Positions 28,036-36,572 of a stretch of 64,000 bases of DNA are shown one piece after another (position 1 is the first letter of the stretch; the number at the start of each line of letters is the position of its first letter). Location: positions 1 to 64,000 of the forward strand of contig NZ_BJDI01000007.1 of NCBI RefSeq assembly GCF_005405065.1, in the 5' to 3' direction. The notes beneath the pieces are model-generated. The model was given only the letters and a program-made list of their open reading frames with translations. It was not told the DNA's origin and searched no databases. The translations under genes and the position numbers were made by a program. The stretch comes from Lactiplantibacillus nangangensis (GTDB lineage Bacteria > Bacillota > Bacilli > Lactobacillales > Lactobacillaceae).

Positions 28036-28065
28036 AAAGAGACATCCGCAATCGAATGTCTCTTT
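28036..28065 (-). terminator. Probable terminator of cellobiose-type PTS operon
   Basis: AAAGAGACAT and ATGTCTCTTT form a 10-bp stem downstream of the last minus-strand gene; the T-run on the minus side is only four bases. Confidence 0.7.
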
Positions 28066-28100
28066 CGTTAGACCATTTTCATCAAAAAGGTTAGACCAAT

Positions 28101-28331
28101 CTAGTTGGCAGCTAGTGCCGCTTGCAACTCCGCATCACAAGCTAATGCTAAGCTCATCTTAAACTTACCATCGATCGTGATGCCCTTTGGAAACCGGACT
28201 TCACCACCAAGATAGTAACCTTTGCTGGCCTTAGCACCATCCACTGCAACGTGAACTTTGCTGTCCTCATCGATTTGAACATCAAAGTGATGGCCATTTT
28301 CATCATATTCAGCAACTGGTTTTAACGCCAT
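28101..28331 (-). CDS. Small unrecognised protein at end of PTS operon
   Basis: A 76-aa soluble, acidic protein (VAEYDENGHHFDVQIDEDSKVHVAV...), rich in predicted beta-strands. I recognise no family. It begins 12 bases after the EIIB gene, so it is almost certainly cotranscribed and may serve the PTS, for example as an accessory or a divergent regulator of phosphoryl transfer. It has no His or Cys motif of a known PTS phospho-acceptor. Confidence 0.65.
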   Translation of the reverse strand: MALKPVAEYDENGHHFDVQIDEDSKVHVAVDGAKASKGYYLGGEVRFPKGITIDGKFKMSLALACDAELQAALAAN

Positions 28332-28343
28332 GTTAATCCCTTC

Positions 28344-28670
28344 TTACTTATCTTTGAGTAACTTTTCCGCAGCGTTTAAAACGCTCGCGCCATTCATCAT
28401 ACCGTAATCTTGCATGTTGATAATGTCCATTGGAATCCCAGCACTATCGGCTTGCTTCTGCATATCATTTTTCATGTAGGCAATCTGTGGGCCGAGCATC
28501 AAGACATCGGGCTTTTCCGCTGAGGTCAGTTGGTTCGGCACATCGGAAGCCGCCGTAGCAAAGATTTTGTAATCCACACCCGCTGCTTTTGCGGCGGCTT
28601 GCATTTTTGACACTAAGAGTGACGTTGACATTCCTGCTGAGCAGGCTAACATAATTGTTTTTTGAGCCAT
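28344..28670 (-). CDS. PTS EIIB, lactose/cellobiose family
   Basis: A 108-aa soluble phosphocarrier that passes phosphate from EIIA to sugar bound by EIIC. The phospho-acceptor Cys lies in the loop LACSAGMSTSLLVSKM (about residues 8-23), as in the family. It follows EIIC by 25 bases. No EIIA gene is present in the operon, so a EIIA from elsewhere must feed it; this EIIB could in turn serve the orphan EIIC at 2097-3410. Confidence 0.9.
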   Translation of the reverse strand: MAQKTIMLACSAGMSTSLLVSKMQAAAKAAGVDYKIFATAASDVPNQLTSAEKPDVLMLGPQIAYMKNDMQKQADSAGIPMDIINMQDYGMMNGASVLNAAEKLLKDK

Positions 28671-28695
28671 AATAGAACCCTTCCTTTAATTAAAA

Positions 28696-30153
28696 TTATT
28701 GTGCATCAACAGTTTCGCCGTCTGCAGCTTTAGCTGCTTCTTTGGCATTTTCTTGTTTCAGCAAGAGCGCATCGTACTTCTTAGCAAATGGGAAGTAGAT
28801 TCCAGTTGAAATGAGTAACGTGCAAGCTTGCCAAATGGCCATCTTCCAACCACCGATTAAGAACCCGGAAACAACCGCTGGCGTCGTCCATGGTGCAGCA
28901 ACCCCATTCAGTGGTGGCACAATCCCAAAGTAAATAACCAAGTATGTTGAAATCGCAATGACAACTGGTGTTAAGAAGAATGGAATCGCTAACAATGGGT
29001 TCATTACTAATGGCAACCCGAACAAGAATGGTTCGTTAATGTTGAAAATCGCTGGGACTAATTCAATCTTCCCAAGTGTTTTAACTTGAGCGGACTTCGC
29101 TGCGAACAAGGCGAAAATAACCAAGCCAATCGTAATCCCAGAACCCGTTAAGTTAATAAAGTTATTATAGAATTCATTAGTGACAATGTGAGCACCGTTA
29201 GCTAATGATAATTTACCTGCATGATACAAAGCCGCGTTGGCAGCCGTGTTTGGCATCAAGAAGACCCCGGCGATGGTCCCAACGATCAATCCACCATGGA
29301 CCCCGAAGAACCAGAAGAATGAAACGGCAAACCCAATGACGATTGCGCCACCAAGTGAGTCTGACAACCCTTGCATTGGTAATTCCAATAAGTTATAAAC
29401 GTATTGCAATAAATCAGTATTGAAATGACTAAAGATAGCGAAAATAAACATTGCGACCGTGATAATAATCCCGGCAGGAATCATGGCTGTAAATTGTTTA
29501 GCCACACTGGCAGGCACTTGTTCTGGTAGAGTGATCTTCCAGCCTTTGCGAATCATGGCAGAATATGACCAGCCAACCAATAAACCAACGATAATGGCAC
29601 CGACCATCCCTTGACCACCAAGCCAAGTAATGTTGAAAACGCCAGTAACTGGTGCAGTCATCACACCTTGTAACGCATGTGGCAACTTATCGATATTAGC
29701 CGTAACGGCTTTCCCAGTGAGTACCATCTTACCGGCACTGTTAGTCACGCCTGAACTCATTAACCCTTTGATTGGGTTATCGATGTTCATCATTTGGATC
29801 AAGAAGAACGTTGCAAGTGAGGTCAACCCAGCTGGTAACGCTTCGTAACCTTCATTGCGAACATAGACATACGCCATCCCGACAACCGCCCAAATTGATA
29901 GGACCCCGAAGGTTGCAGTATAGGCTTGGGTAAAGAAAGCGGACCACCCAGTTGCAGTCAGCCAAGCAGCGACTGATGGAATTGGGATATTTGAGAGGAT
30001 CAAGAACACTGACCCAATAATGATAAATGGTAGTGAATAAATCATCCCATCTTGTAAGGCTTTGATTGCTTTGGTGTTCACAAACTTCATAATTGGTGGC
30101 ATTAATTTGTTATTAACAAATTCCCCGAAGCCACTTTTCTTCGTATTTTCCAT
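28696..30153 (-). CDS. PTS EIIC, cellobiose family
   Basis: A 485-aa polytopic permease of the lactose/cellobiose family with the signature NINEPFLFGLPLVMNPLLAIP, imported sugar being phosphorylated on the way in. Its ATG overlaps the preceding GH1 stop codon by one base (TAATG), so the two are translated together. With GH1 it makes a beta-glucoside import-and-cleave unit. It is about 50 residues longer than the EIIC at 2097-3410, with a charged C-terminal tail (AKEAAKAADGETVDAQ). Confidence 0.92.
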   Translation of the reverse strand: MENTKKSGFGEFVNNKLMPPIMKFVNTKAIKALQDGMIYSLPFIIIGSVFLILSNIPIPSVAAWLTATGWSAFFTQAYTATFGVLSIWAVVGMAYVYVRNEGYEALPAGLTSLATFFLIQMMNIDNPIKGLMSSGVTNSAGKMVLTGKAVTANIDKLPHALQGVMTAPVTGVFNITWLGGQGMVGAIIVGLLVGWSYSAMIRKGWKITLPEQVPASVAKQFTAMIPAGIIITVAMFIFAIFSHFNTDLLQYVYNLLELPMQGLSDSLGGAIVIGFAVSFFWFFGVHGGLIVGTIAGVFLMPNTAANAALYHAGKLSLANGAHIVTNEFYNNFINLTGSGITIGLVIFALFAAKSAQVKTLGKIELVPAIFNINEPFLFGLPLVMNPLLAIPFFLTPVVIAISTYLVIYFGIVPPLNGVAAPWTTPAVVSGFLIGGWKMAIWQACTLLISTGIYFPFAKKYDALLLKQENAKEAAKAADGETVDAQ

Positions 30154-31535
30154 TACAATTCATCTCCATTTTTCTCCAAAACAGACTTGAGCCAGTAGTA
30201 TGATTTCTTTGGTACTCGCTGCAAATCCTTCAAATCATGATTACTCCGATTAACATAAATGACCCCGTAGCGCTTCTCGATGTCGGCATGTGAACTTGGA
30301 ATATCGATTAATCCCCAGCCAAGATAACCCAACACTTTAGCACCATCGATAAACATGGCATCCTTCATCGCTTTGATATGTTCAGCGTGATAGGCAATCC
30401 GTTGATCATCCGTGATCGGGTTTTTGCCATCCCAGACTTCGCGACAACCGATCCCGTTTTCGATTGGAAAGACTGGTACTTGATAACGATTGTATAAATC
30501 TGTAATAAAGGTCCGAAAACCCGTTGGATCAATCCCCCAACCCCAATCAGTCGTTGAAAGGAATCGGTTAGCTGCGCCGCCAAAATTCAAATAATCATTT
30601 GGAACGGTCCCAGCTGGAATCAAGTCGGCATTGATCGTTAACGTTTGATAATAGCTAAAAGCTAAAAAGTCCGTGTGCATTTGACTCAAAATGGCCTCGT
30701 CACCAGTCTGATGATCATAATCAATCTGGTGTTCAGCGACATAGGTCATAACTTGGTGATCGTAGTGACCTTCAACGAACGCTTCATTCAAGTTTTGATA
30801 CAAAAACTGATTGATCTGTTGTGCCGCCAAAACGTCGTTAGGTTTCGCCGTTGCTGGATAAACTGGCGTCGCAGCAACCATACCGCCAATTTGGACTGCT
30901 GGATAAGTCGCGTGCAAATAAGCACTGATCTGCGCATGGGCTAACATCGTATGATGAAAAATCGTATACATGTCAGCCGTTGTTTTATCCCCGGTTAAAT
31001 AACCTGAAATATTAAAAACTTCATCCGTAAAATATAAATTGTGTTCGTTGAACGTGATCCAATACTTGACCCGATCCGCAAAGTGATCGATGACCAGCTT
31101 ACTGAAGCGGACAAATGCGGCAACTGTGTGACGTGACATAAACCCATTTTCACTTTTAGCCAACGCCAGTGGCATATCGAAATGGTACAAGCAGATCATT
31201 GGTTGAATGCCACGTTTTAACATGGCATCCACAATGCGGTCATAAAATGCCAGTCCAGCTTGATTGACTTCCCCGTCCCCATCTGGAATGACTCGTGACC
31301 AAGAAACTTGAATCCGATACATATTCATGTGTAGTCGCTGCAACCAATCTAAATCTTCGTCGTAGCGATGATATTCATCGATAGCATCGTGCCAGTCGGA
31401 CGTGGTCGCCGTCGCTGGCCGCACGTCGTAAACCGATAACCCCTTGCCATCAATGTTCCAGGCGCCTTCAGTTTGCATGCTAGAAACTGAATTACCCCAG
31501 AAGAAATCTTTTGGCATTTTTCGTGATCCTTCCAT
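30153..31535 (-). CDS. 6-phospho-beta-glucosidase, GH1
   Basis: A 460-aa GH1 enzyme that hydrolyses beta-glucosides phosphorylated by the PTS. The acid/base Glu lies in WITFNEHN and the nucleophile in PIENGIG; the first barrel strand is MPKDFFWGNSVSS. The frame is open from 31553, but ATG 31535 is chosen because GGAGG lies five bases upstream. First gene of the PTS operon, divergent from a GntR gene; a cre and palindromes lie between them. Confidence 0.92.
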   Translation of the reverse strand: MEGSRKMPKDFFWGNSVSSMQTEGAWNIDGKGLSVYDVRPATATTSDWHDAIDEYHRYDEDLDWLQRLHMNMYRIQVSWSRVIPDGDGEVNQAGLAFYDRIVDAMLKRGIQPMICLYHFDMPLALAKSENGFMSRHTVAAFVRFSKLVIDHFADRVKYWITFNEHNLYFTDEVFNISGYLTGDKTTADMYTIFHHTMLAHAQISAYLHATYPAVQIGGMVAATPVYPATAKPNDVLAAQQINQFLYQNLNEAFVEGHYDHQVMTYVAEHQIDYDHQTGDEAILSQMHTDFLAFSYYQTLTINADLIPAGTVPNDYLNFGGAANRFLSTTDWGWGIDPTGFRTFITDLYNRYQVPVFPIENGIGCREVWDGKNPITDDQRIAYHAEHIKAMKDAMFIDGAKVLGYLGWGLIDIPSSHADIEKRYGVIYVNRSNHDLKDLQRVPKKSYYWLKSVLEKNGDEL

Positions 31536-31554
31536 TGCATCCTCCAATAACAAG

Positions 31555-31702
31555 TTTTTAGAAAACGTTTTCTCAACTAGTAAGTTTAAGCTTTTTGTTT
31601 ATAAAAACAAGCCCTTTTATTAAAAAACATATCTTTTATTTAAAAGATAGCTATTAGTGACTTGGCAATTGGCATCAAAGCGCGTATGTTATAATTTATA
31701 AC
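31555..31702. promoter_or_regulatory. Divergent control region with cre and two palindromes
   Basis: GAAAACGTTTTC (31561-31572) is a cre-like palindrome just upstream of the GH1 start. TATCTTTT/AAAAGATA (31630-31649) and the perfect GTTATAA-T-TTATAAC (31688-31702) are candidate GntR operators; the second overlaps the TATAAT of the GntR gene, with TTGGCA elements upstream, so autoregulation is likely. Confidence 0.7.
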
Positions 31703-31764
31703 GTGGTGGTCATGGTGATTACCTGTTAATACTAAAAACAACTCATGAATGTGAAGAAAAAACT

Positions 31765-32484
31765 ATGCAGAAAAAATATGAATATGTGGCGGATGTGATT
31801 AAACAGCGCATCTTCGACCAAACTTACCCACCGAAAATGCTCTTGCCGAAACAAAGTGAATTTGCCAAAGAATTCGATGTCAGCAAAATCACTGTCAAAA
31901 AAGCCCTCGACGGAATCGCCCGCGAAGGCTTAATTTACAAGAAATCTGGGCTCGGCACCTACGTTTTAGGAAACACCCTGATCAACAAACGCAGTGATGC
32001 GCCGGCAAACGCGTTCAATGGTCTCTATAATCAGCAAGGCGCTGACCACGTTACCAGCCGCGCTATCAAATTCTCAATTGATTTTCCAACCGCCGATATC
32101 CAAGCCAAGCTTGGAATTGAAGCTAATGAACCGGTCTACAACATCTTGCGGTTACGACAATTGGACGGTAAACCATTTATTTTGGAACATACTTACATGC
32201 CAATCAAGCTAGTCCCTGACCTTTCCAATGAAATTTTGGAAAAATCGATTTATGATTATATTCATCATGTTTTAAAACTTCAGTTTGGTGGCGCCTATCG
32301 AAAAATTCATGCCAACCTGCCTGATGCAAATGACATTAAATACCTCAATGCCGACAAAACCACGCCAATTTTGGAAGTCGAACAGATTGTTTGGCTCACC
32401 AACGGCAAAAACATTGAATATTCAACCAGTCGCAACCTCTATGATGCCCGGTCATACACTGTCGTCGATCTCAACGATATTTAG
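31765..32484 (+). CDS. GntR/HutC-type regulator of the PTS operon
   Basis: A 239-aa repressor with an N-terminal winged helix (LLPKQSEFAKEFDVSKITVKKALD, about 26-49) and a UTRA effector domain (about 90-235, with KPFILEHTYMPIKLVPDL). It is transcribed away from the GH1-PTS operon, which it most likely represses until a sugar phosphate binds. The ATG at 31765 is kept though no strong Shine-Dalgarno sequence is visible before it. Confidence 0.9.
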   Translation: MQKKYEYVADVIKQRIFDQTYPPKMLLPKQSEFAKEFDVSKITVKKALDGIAREGLIYKKSGLGTYVLGNTLINKRSDAPANAFNGLYNQQGADHVTSRAIKFSIDFPTADIQAKLGIEANEPVYNILRLRQLDGKPFILEHTYMPIKLVPDLSNEILEKSIYDYIHHVLKLQFGGAYRKIHANLPDANDIKYLNADKTTPILEVEQIVWLTNGKNIEYSTSRNLYDARSYTVVDLNDI

Positions 32485-32488
32485 CAGA

Positions 32489-32601
32489 GTGTGGGCAGAG
32501 GTGGTTAGTTTGTGAGCATTAACGTGGAAACAACGCTTATTCCCGGGTTTGGAATAAGTGTTGCTTCCGGGTTAAGCGGAGCAAACTGCCTCTGATCGCA
32601 C
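32489..32601. repeat. Long imperfect hairpin, about 110 bases
   Basis: After the GntR stop codon the sequence folds back almost fully: GGCAGAGG...TTTG...TTAA...GGAA...CAAC...CTTATTCC (32494-32542) pairs in order with GGAATAAG...GTTG...TTCC...TTAA...CAAA...CCTCTG around a 7-base loop. It has no T-run. It could be a small RNA, an end-of-transcript structure or a relic of an inverted-repeat element. A separate terminator follows at 32618. Confidence 0.75.
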
Positions 32602-32617
32602 GTTTCGACCATAAAAA

Positions 32618-32662
32618 AAAACTAACCGTTCAGAAATATTGAAATTTCTGAACGGTTAGTTT
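32618..32662. terminator. Bidirectional terminator
   Basis: AAACTAACCGTTCAGAAAT and its complement form a nearly perfect 19-20 bp stem with an A-run before it and T-rich sequence after, between the GntR gene and a convergent oxidoreductase gene. Confidence 0.93.
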
Positions 32663-32678
32663 AGTTTGGCCCTAGATT

Positions 32679-33614
32679 TTAACTGACTCGAATAATAATT
32701 TTACCGGCACTGTGGCTGGCTTCACTATCTCGATGCGCTTGTTGTAGCCCCGCCGTTGAAAATGGCAAGACTTGGTCGATCACAACTTTAACCTGGCCTT
32801 GAACGACCAAGTCCCCAAGAATCGCTAATTCCCGACCATTTGGTTGTAACCACCAAGTGCTGACGGCTTGGGATTGCGCCTTTTGCGCGGCTGTTAACTG
32901 GCCGTCAATCGTCACCAAACGACCAGCTGGTTTTAAGATGGCTAAACCATCATCGACCGCATTGATCGTATCAAAGACAGCATCATAATCGTGTAGCACG
33001 TCTTGAATCGCAGTCGTATGATAATCGATGACCTCATCCGCACCCAATTGCTTTAACAGTGCCGCATGATTTGGACTGGCCGTCGTTGCGACGGTCGCGC
33101 CGAAGTATTTTGCCAGCTGAATGGCAATTAGGCCGACACCACCTGCACCGGCTTGAATCAGGACGCGTTCGCCAGCCTGAATTTTTAATTGATCGTGAAT
33201 CACTTGATAAGCTGTCAAACCAGCTAAAGGCAAGGCTGCCGCTTGCTCAAAAGAGAGTTCTGCTGGTTTTAAAGCTAGTTTATCTTCCTTGACCGCTGCA
33301 TACTCGGCATAAGTTCCCCGCCGCCCGTCAGTGTAAATATCGGGACGCGCAAAAACAGCGTCGCCGACCTTGAACTTTTTGACATCTGAGCCAACCGCTG
33401 TGATCACACCAGCAACATCCCAACCTAAAACCACTGGAAATTGCCAATCATACATGCCTTTCAACAGGCCTTGCCGCGCTTTCCAATCGATTGGATTAAT
33501 ACTCGTTGCTCGGACTGCGACTAAAACTTCATCCGTCGCAATTTTAGGCCGGTCAATTTCAGTTAATTGCAGCTCTTCTGGTCCACCATATTGTTTAATC
33601 GTTACTGCTTGCAT
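32679..33614 (-). CDS. NADP-dependent quinone oxidoreductase (MDR family)
   Basis: A 311-aa zinc-free medium-chain dehydrogenase/reductase. The N-terminal domain carries TSINPIDWKARQG and VLGWDVAGVITAVG; the Rossmann motif AGAGGVGLIAIQLAKY is near 153-168. It likely reduces quinones or reactive carbonyls using NADPH. A single-gene unit ending at a strong terminator. Distinct from the related gene at 7256-8218. Confidence 0.88.
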   Translation of the reverse strand: MQAVTIKQYGGPEELQLTEIDRPKIATDEVLVAVRATSINPIDWKARQGLLKGMYDWQFPVVLGWDVAGVITAVGSDVKKFKVGDAVFARPDIYTDGRRGTYAEYAAVKEDKLALKPAELSFEQAAALPLAGLTAYQVIHDQLKIQAGERVLIQAGAGGVGLIAIQLAKYFGATVATTASPNHAALLKQLGADEVIDYHTTAIQDVLHDYDAVFDTINAVDDGLAILKPAGRLVTIDGQLTAAQKAQSQAVSTWWLQPNGRELAILGDLVVQGQVKVVIDQVLPFSTAGLQQAHRDSEASHSAGKIIIRVS

Positions 33615-33700
33615 CGTGCAAATTCCCCCTACGGAATTAAAGAATAGCCATATCCTAGCATATTGGCCTCACCAGCGGCAATTGATAAGCTCACTTAACC

Positions 33701-33734
33701 AACAAAACACGCCACCATCGTGACGTGTTTTGTT
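33701..33734 (-). terminator. Terminator of Mor/zinc-ribbon operon
   Basis: AACAAAACACG and CGTGTTTTGTT form an 11-bp stem just after the last gene of the operon. Confidence 0.88.
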
Positions 33735-33738
33735 TGAA

Positions 33739-34452
33739 CTATTCCTCATCTGTCTCATCATCATCAGCGTCAGTTGTTGCCGTCAAGCTACCTCCAATAG
33801 CTGGATGGTGGGCCTTAACCCGCTGATAAAAGCCTGCAATGTCTTCCCCGGCATTTTCAGATGCATGTGTATCCGCAACAATTTCTTTGTCCGGTACTTT
33901 CGCAACTTCTTTTGGCTCACAATCAAAATCGGTGATCAACGCCCCTCGCATTGAACGCGCCAGCGCCGCCACTGATTCACTTGAGGCAGACATCGAACTG
34001 GCCTTAGCCGTGATACTATCAGCAGTTGCTTCACTTTGAGCCGCTGCCAACGATGAACTGGCTGCCTTAGTACTGGCGACAGCTGATTCACGCTTTCTGC
34101 TAGCCTGTTCCGCTGCTTCACGCTGCTCATTTCTGGCAGTCGTTTGTGCTTGCTGATACTGGAACCAGCCATACCCACCACCTAAAATAATTAAGCTGGC
34201 AATAATGCCGACCAAGAGCTTCGGCCAAAGCGGTCGTTTCGACTTCGCTGGTATAACCATTTCAGATTGGACAGGTGGCTGTGGGCCAAAATGATACCCA
34301 CAATTTTCACAAAACCGATTCTCCACTGGCACTGGCTGACCGCACTGCGGACAAGCTTGCACGACTGGTTGATTTTGCAATGTTGTTCCACAGGTCTCAC
34401 AAAATTGAGCCGCCTGTAAATTGAACGTTCCACAATTCGGACACTGTCGCAT
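33739..34452 (-). CDS. Double zinc-ribbon membrane protein
   Basis: A 237-aa protein with two N-terminal zinc ribbons (CPNCGTFNLQAAQFCETCG, about 4-22, and CPQCGQPVPVENRFCENCG, about 34-52), one membrane segment (about 76-98) and an Ala/Ser-rich, coiled-coil-like outer part ending in an acidic tail (DADDDETDEE). The ribbons would be cytoplasmic and the tail outside. Function unknown; the layout resembles TcaA-like stress proteins in Firmicutes, but no TcaA domain is recognisable. Last gene of a four-gene operon. Confidence 0.75.
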   Translation of the reverse strand: MRQCPNCGTFNLQAAQFCETCGTTLQNQPVVQACPQCGQPVPVENRFCENCGYHFGPQPPVQSEMVIPAKSKRPLWPKLLVGIIASLIILGGGYGWFQYQQAQTTARNEQREAAEQASRKRESAVASTKAASSSLAAAQSEATADSITAKASSMSASSESVAALARSMRGALITDFDCEPKEVAKVPDKEIVADTHASENAGEDIAGFYQRVKAHHPAIGGSLTATTDADDDETDEE

Positions 34453-34491
34453 TGATAACCCTCCCTACTCACAATTGACTATCATCGGTCC

Positions 34492-35274
34492 CTATTGTTG
34501 GCTTTGACTTGAATCAGCGGATTGATTGGTCATGGTTGCCGCTGAATTTGGCATCTGATTAACGTTAGGCTGATAGTTTTGCATCGGCTGCTGCGGTTGA
34601 AATGGTGTACGTGGCATGCCACTCGTTGATTGTGGCTTATCGATAACCAGAAGATACAGCACATAAAAATCCGCAATCGGAACTACGAGCAAAAGTATCA
34701 ACCAAGGGCTCTTCCCAAGATACATGAACCGGCGACTAATGGCCGACAGCTCAATAACTATGATCAAAATACCCCAAACGAGCATCAAGAGGCTCGCAAG
34801 TCCTGAACTCAACATTGCCACGATATAATACGGAATCAATGCAACCATGTTAACAACCGTGAGGCCTAAAATTAGCCACCAAACAATTGATTTGCGACTT
34901 TCAGGCGTTTTGAAATCGTTCCAGTGCGCAATGCAATACTTACAGCTCTCGATAAAGTTCAGTGGTTGTTGCTGATTAGGATTTCCTTGAAACTGTTGCT
35001 GAAAGTTTTGAAAATGTTGTGCCATATTATTAACAACGTTTGACTGGCTAGCCGTTTGCTGCTGACCTTGGCCGGTTGGGCTTTGCTGAGTTGACTGGTT
35101 TGATTGTGCTTGCTGTTGATCAGCTTGTTGGCCAGTACTAGCCCGTTGTGACGTGACAGATTGTGACGCACTGGCTGAGTTATTGGCCATTACGACCACC
35201 TGTTGTGTCCCGCAAAATGGACAGAATTGCGCATTACTCTTAATTTGTTGACCACAGTTTGAACAATACTTCAT
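34492..35274 (-). CDS. Zinc-ribbon membrane protein with DUF805-like end
   Basis: A 260-aa protein: a zinc ribbon (CSNCGQQIKSNAQFCPFCG, about 4-22), a Gln/Ser-rich linker (about 30-105), then three membrane segments (about 128-215) containing ISRRFMYLGKSPWLILLLVVPI, which resembles the DUF805 pattern, and a Pro/Gln-rich C-terminus. Its start overlaps the upstream Mor gene by four bases, so translation is coupled. Function unknown. Confidence 0.75.
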   Translation of the reverse strand: MKYCSNCGQQIKSNAQFCPFCGTQQVVVMANNSASASQSVTSQRASTGQQADQQQAQSNQSTQQSPTGQGQQQTASQSNVVNNMAQHFQNFQQQFQGNPNQQQPLNFIESCKYCIAHWNDFKTPESRKSIVWWLILGLTVVNMVALIPYYIVAMLSSGLASLLMLVWGILIIVIELSAISRRFMYLGKSPWLILLLVVPIADFYVLYLLVIDKPQSTSGMPRTPFQPQQPMQNYQPNVNQMPNSAATMTNQSADSSQSQQ

Positions 35275-35543
35275 GCTTGTTTCCCCCTAGATTGACGATC
35301 ATTCTGAATAATTTGGCGAATCCAACGCTGCGAATAGTCATATTTTTGCGTTAATTGGGCTAAATTATGACCATCGTATTCTTCAATAATTTGTTGACTG
35401 ACCTTTTTACGATCGTATAGTCGCATTGGAAATGAGATCTGACGACCACGATAAAGCTCAAAAATTTTGATCATTTGTTCAGTTCCAACAATTTCATTCA
35501 ATTGCGCATATGATTCTTGTAATAATTCAATCTCAATTTCCAC
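35271..35543 (-). CDS. Mor-type transcription activator domain protein
   Basis: A 90-aa protein resembling the Mor (middle operon regulator of phage Mu) family: an N-terminal dimerisation part with LNEIVGTEQMIKIFELYRGRQISFP and a C-terminal helix-turn-helix (LAQLTQKYDYSQRWIRQIIQ). Small Mor proteins occur in phage but also as host genes in lactobacilli. Overlaps the zinc-ribbon gene by four bases. Confidence 0.82.
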   Translation of the reverse strand: MEIEIELLQESYAQLNEIVGTEQMIKIFELYRGRQISFPMRLYDRKKVSQQIIEEYDGHNLAQLTQKYDYSQRWIRQIIQNDRQSRGKQA

Positions 35544-35648
35544 TCAACATTCCTCCCCGTAAACAAACTTTGCATTCACAGCTTAGCAAAATTCACCGAC
35601 CGTTTAAAATGCAGCTGTCATTACAGTTGTAAGGTATTCTAGTGACAG

Positions 35649-35903
35649 TTATTCCTTATATTTAGCCAAAATCCGACGAATACTTTTTTCCGAATAATCG
35701 TGCTGGTGTGCCAATGTCGTGATGCTGACCCCTTGTTGCCGGCCGGTCAAAATCTGCCGTGCTTCGGCATCTTTAGCCAGTAACCGTTTCGGAAAAGTGA
35801 GCTGGGTACCACCGAATTGATCATGCAATTTCAACGCCGCTGCTTTACCCACCACACGACTGAGCTCTTGATACAACGGGTGCCAATCTTGAACTTCTGT
35901 CAT
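35649..35903 (-). CDS. Mor-type protein, paralogue
   Basis: An 84-aa protein with the same layout as its neighbour: AALKLHDQFGGTQLTFPKRLL, then ITTLAHQHDYSEKSIRRILAKYKE. It lies 105 bases upstream of the other Mor gene. Two diverged Mor copies ahead of two zinc-ribbon membrane genes suggest a regulator pair for this operon, but no target site can be named. Confidence 0.82.
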   Translation of the reverse strand: MTEVQDWHPLYQELSRVVGKAAALKLHDQFGGTQLTFPKRLLAKDAEARQILTGRQQGVSITTLAHQHDYSEKSIRRILAKYKE

Positions 35904-36004
35904 CGTTCAACCTCCTGCTTCATTTGATACCCCTAGCTTACACAGCCAGGTAGAACAAAATTGTCTAGTTACTATTCGTTTGGTTTTTTTTAACTTTTTT
36001 ACAA

Positions 36005-36047
36005 AAAAATTGACGCCATCAGTGTCATTACTGATAACGTCAATTTT
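36005..36047. terminator. Terminator after GNAT gene
   Basis: AAATTGACG...ATCAGT pairs with ACTGAT...CGTCAATTTT, overlapping the GNAT stop codon. Confidence 0.88.
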
Positions 36048-36504
36048 AAATATTTTTTTGCATCAAATAATTAGTCAGTTTAATCCCAGCTCGCTCAACT
36101 TGTTGTGCTCGAATCACGTGATAGCCTTGTCGCTCAAAGAACGGCCGCGCTGTAATCGATGCAGCTGTTTCATAGCGCTTTACGAGGACTGCTCGTTCCA
36201 AAGCTGTCACTAAGGCGTGCGCAATACCTTGATGCTGCATGTCGGCATGAATGTATAGCCGGTCTAAGTAACCCGTGGCTGACATATCGGCAAACCCCAC
36301 CAGTTGATCAGCTTGAACAGCAACTAGGGTCGTATGGGCAGCAAATGACGCTCGCCAACATTTCCGAGTGGCCATATCGTCTGATCCAATCCAAGCAGTC
36401 AATTGCGCTGGCGTGTAATCATGCGCATTGACCGTTTGAATCGTTTGTCGAAATAATTGGCGGATGGCCGCGAAATCTGCGGGCCGATAATTGCGAATAA
36501 TCAC
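36046..36504 (-). CDS. GNAT-family N-acetyltransferase
   Basis: A 152-aa acetyltransferase of the GNAT fold. The acetyl-CoA-binding motif is QHQGIAHALVTALE (about 92-105), preceded by YLDRLYIHADM and followed by ARPFFERQGYHVI. It would transfer an acetyl group to an amine of a small molecule or protein; the substrate is not readable. Transcribed alone, with a terminator at its end. Confidence 0.88.
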   Translation of the reverse strand: MIIRNYRPADFAAIRQLFRQTIQTVNAHDYTPAQLTAWIGSDDMATRKCWRASFAAHTTLVAVQADQLVGFADMSATGYLDRLYIHADMQHQGIAHALVTALERAVLVKRYETAASITARPFFERQGYHVIRAQQVERAGIKLTNYLMQKNI

Positions 36505-36572
36505 TACTGCTCACCTGCTTTCATCAGCTCATTGTAGCAAAAAAGCCGACACTTTCGCCGACCTTTCATCCG

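Noticed and set aside
33370-33723. 117-aa plus-strand frame opposite the oxidoreductase
   Set aside because: Antisense shadow of an MDR gene with intact family motifs.
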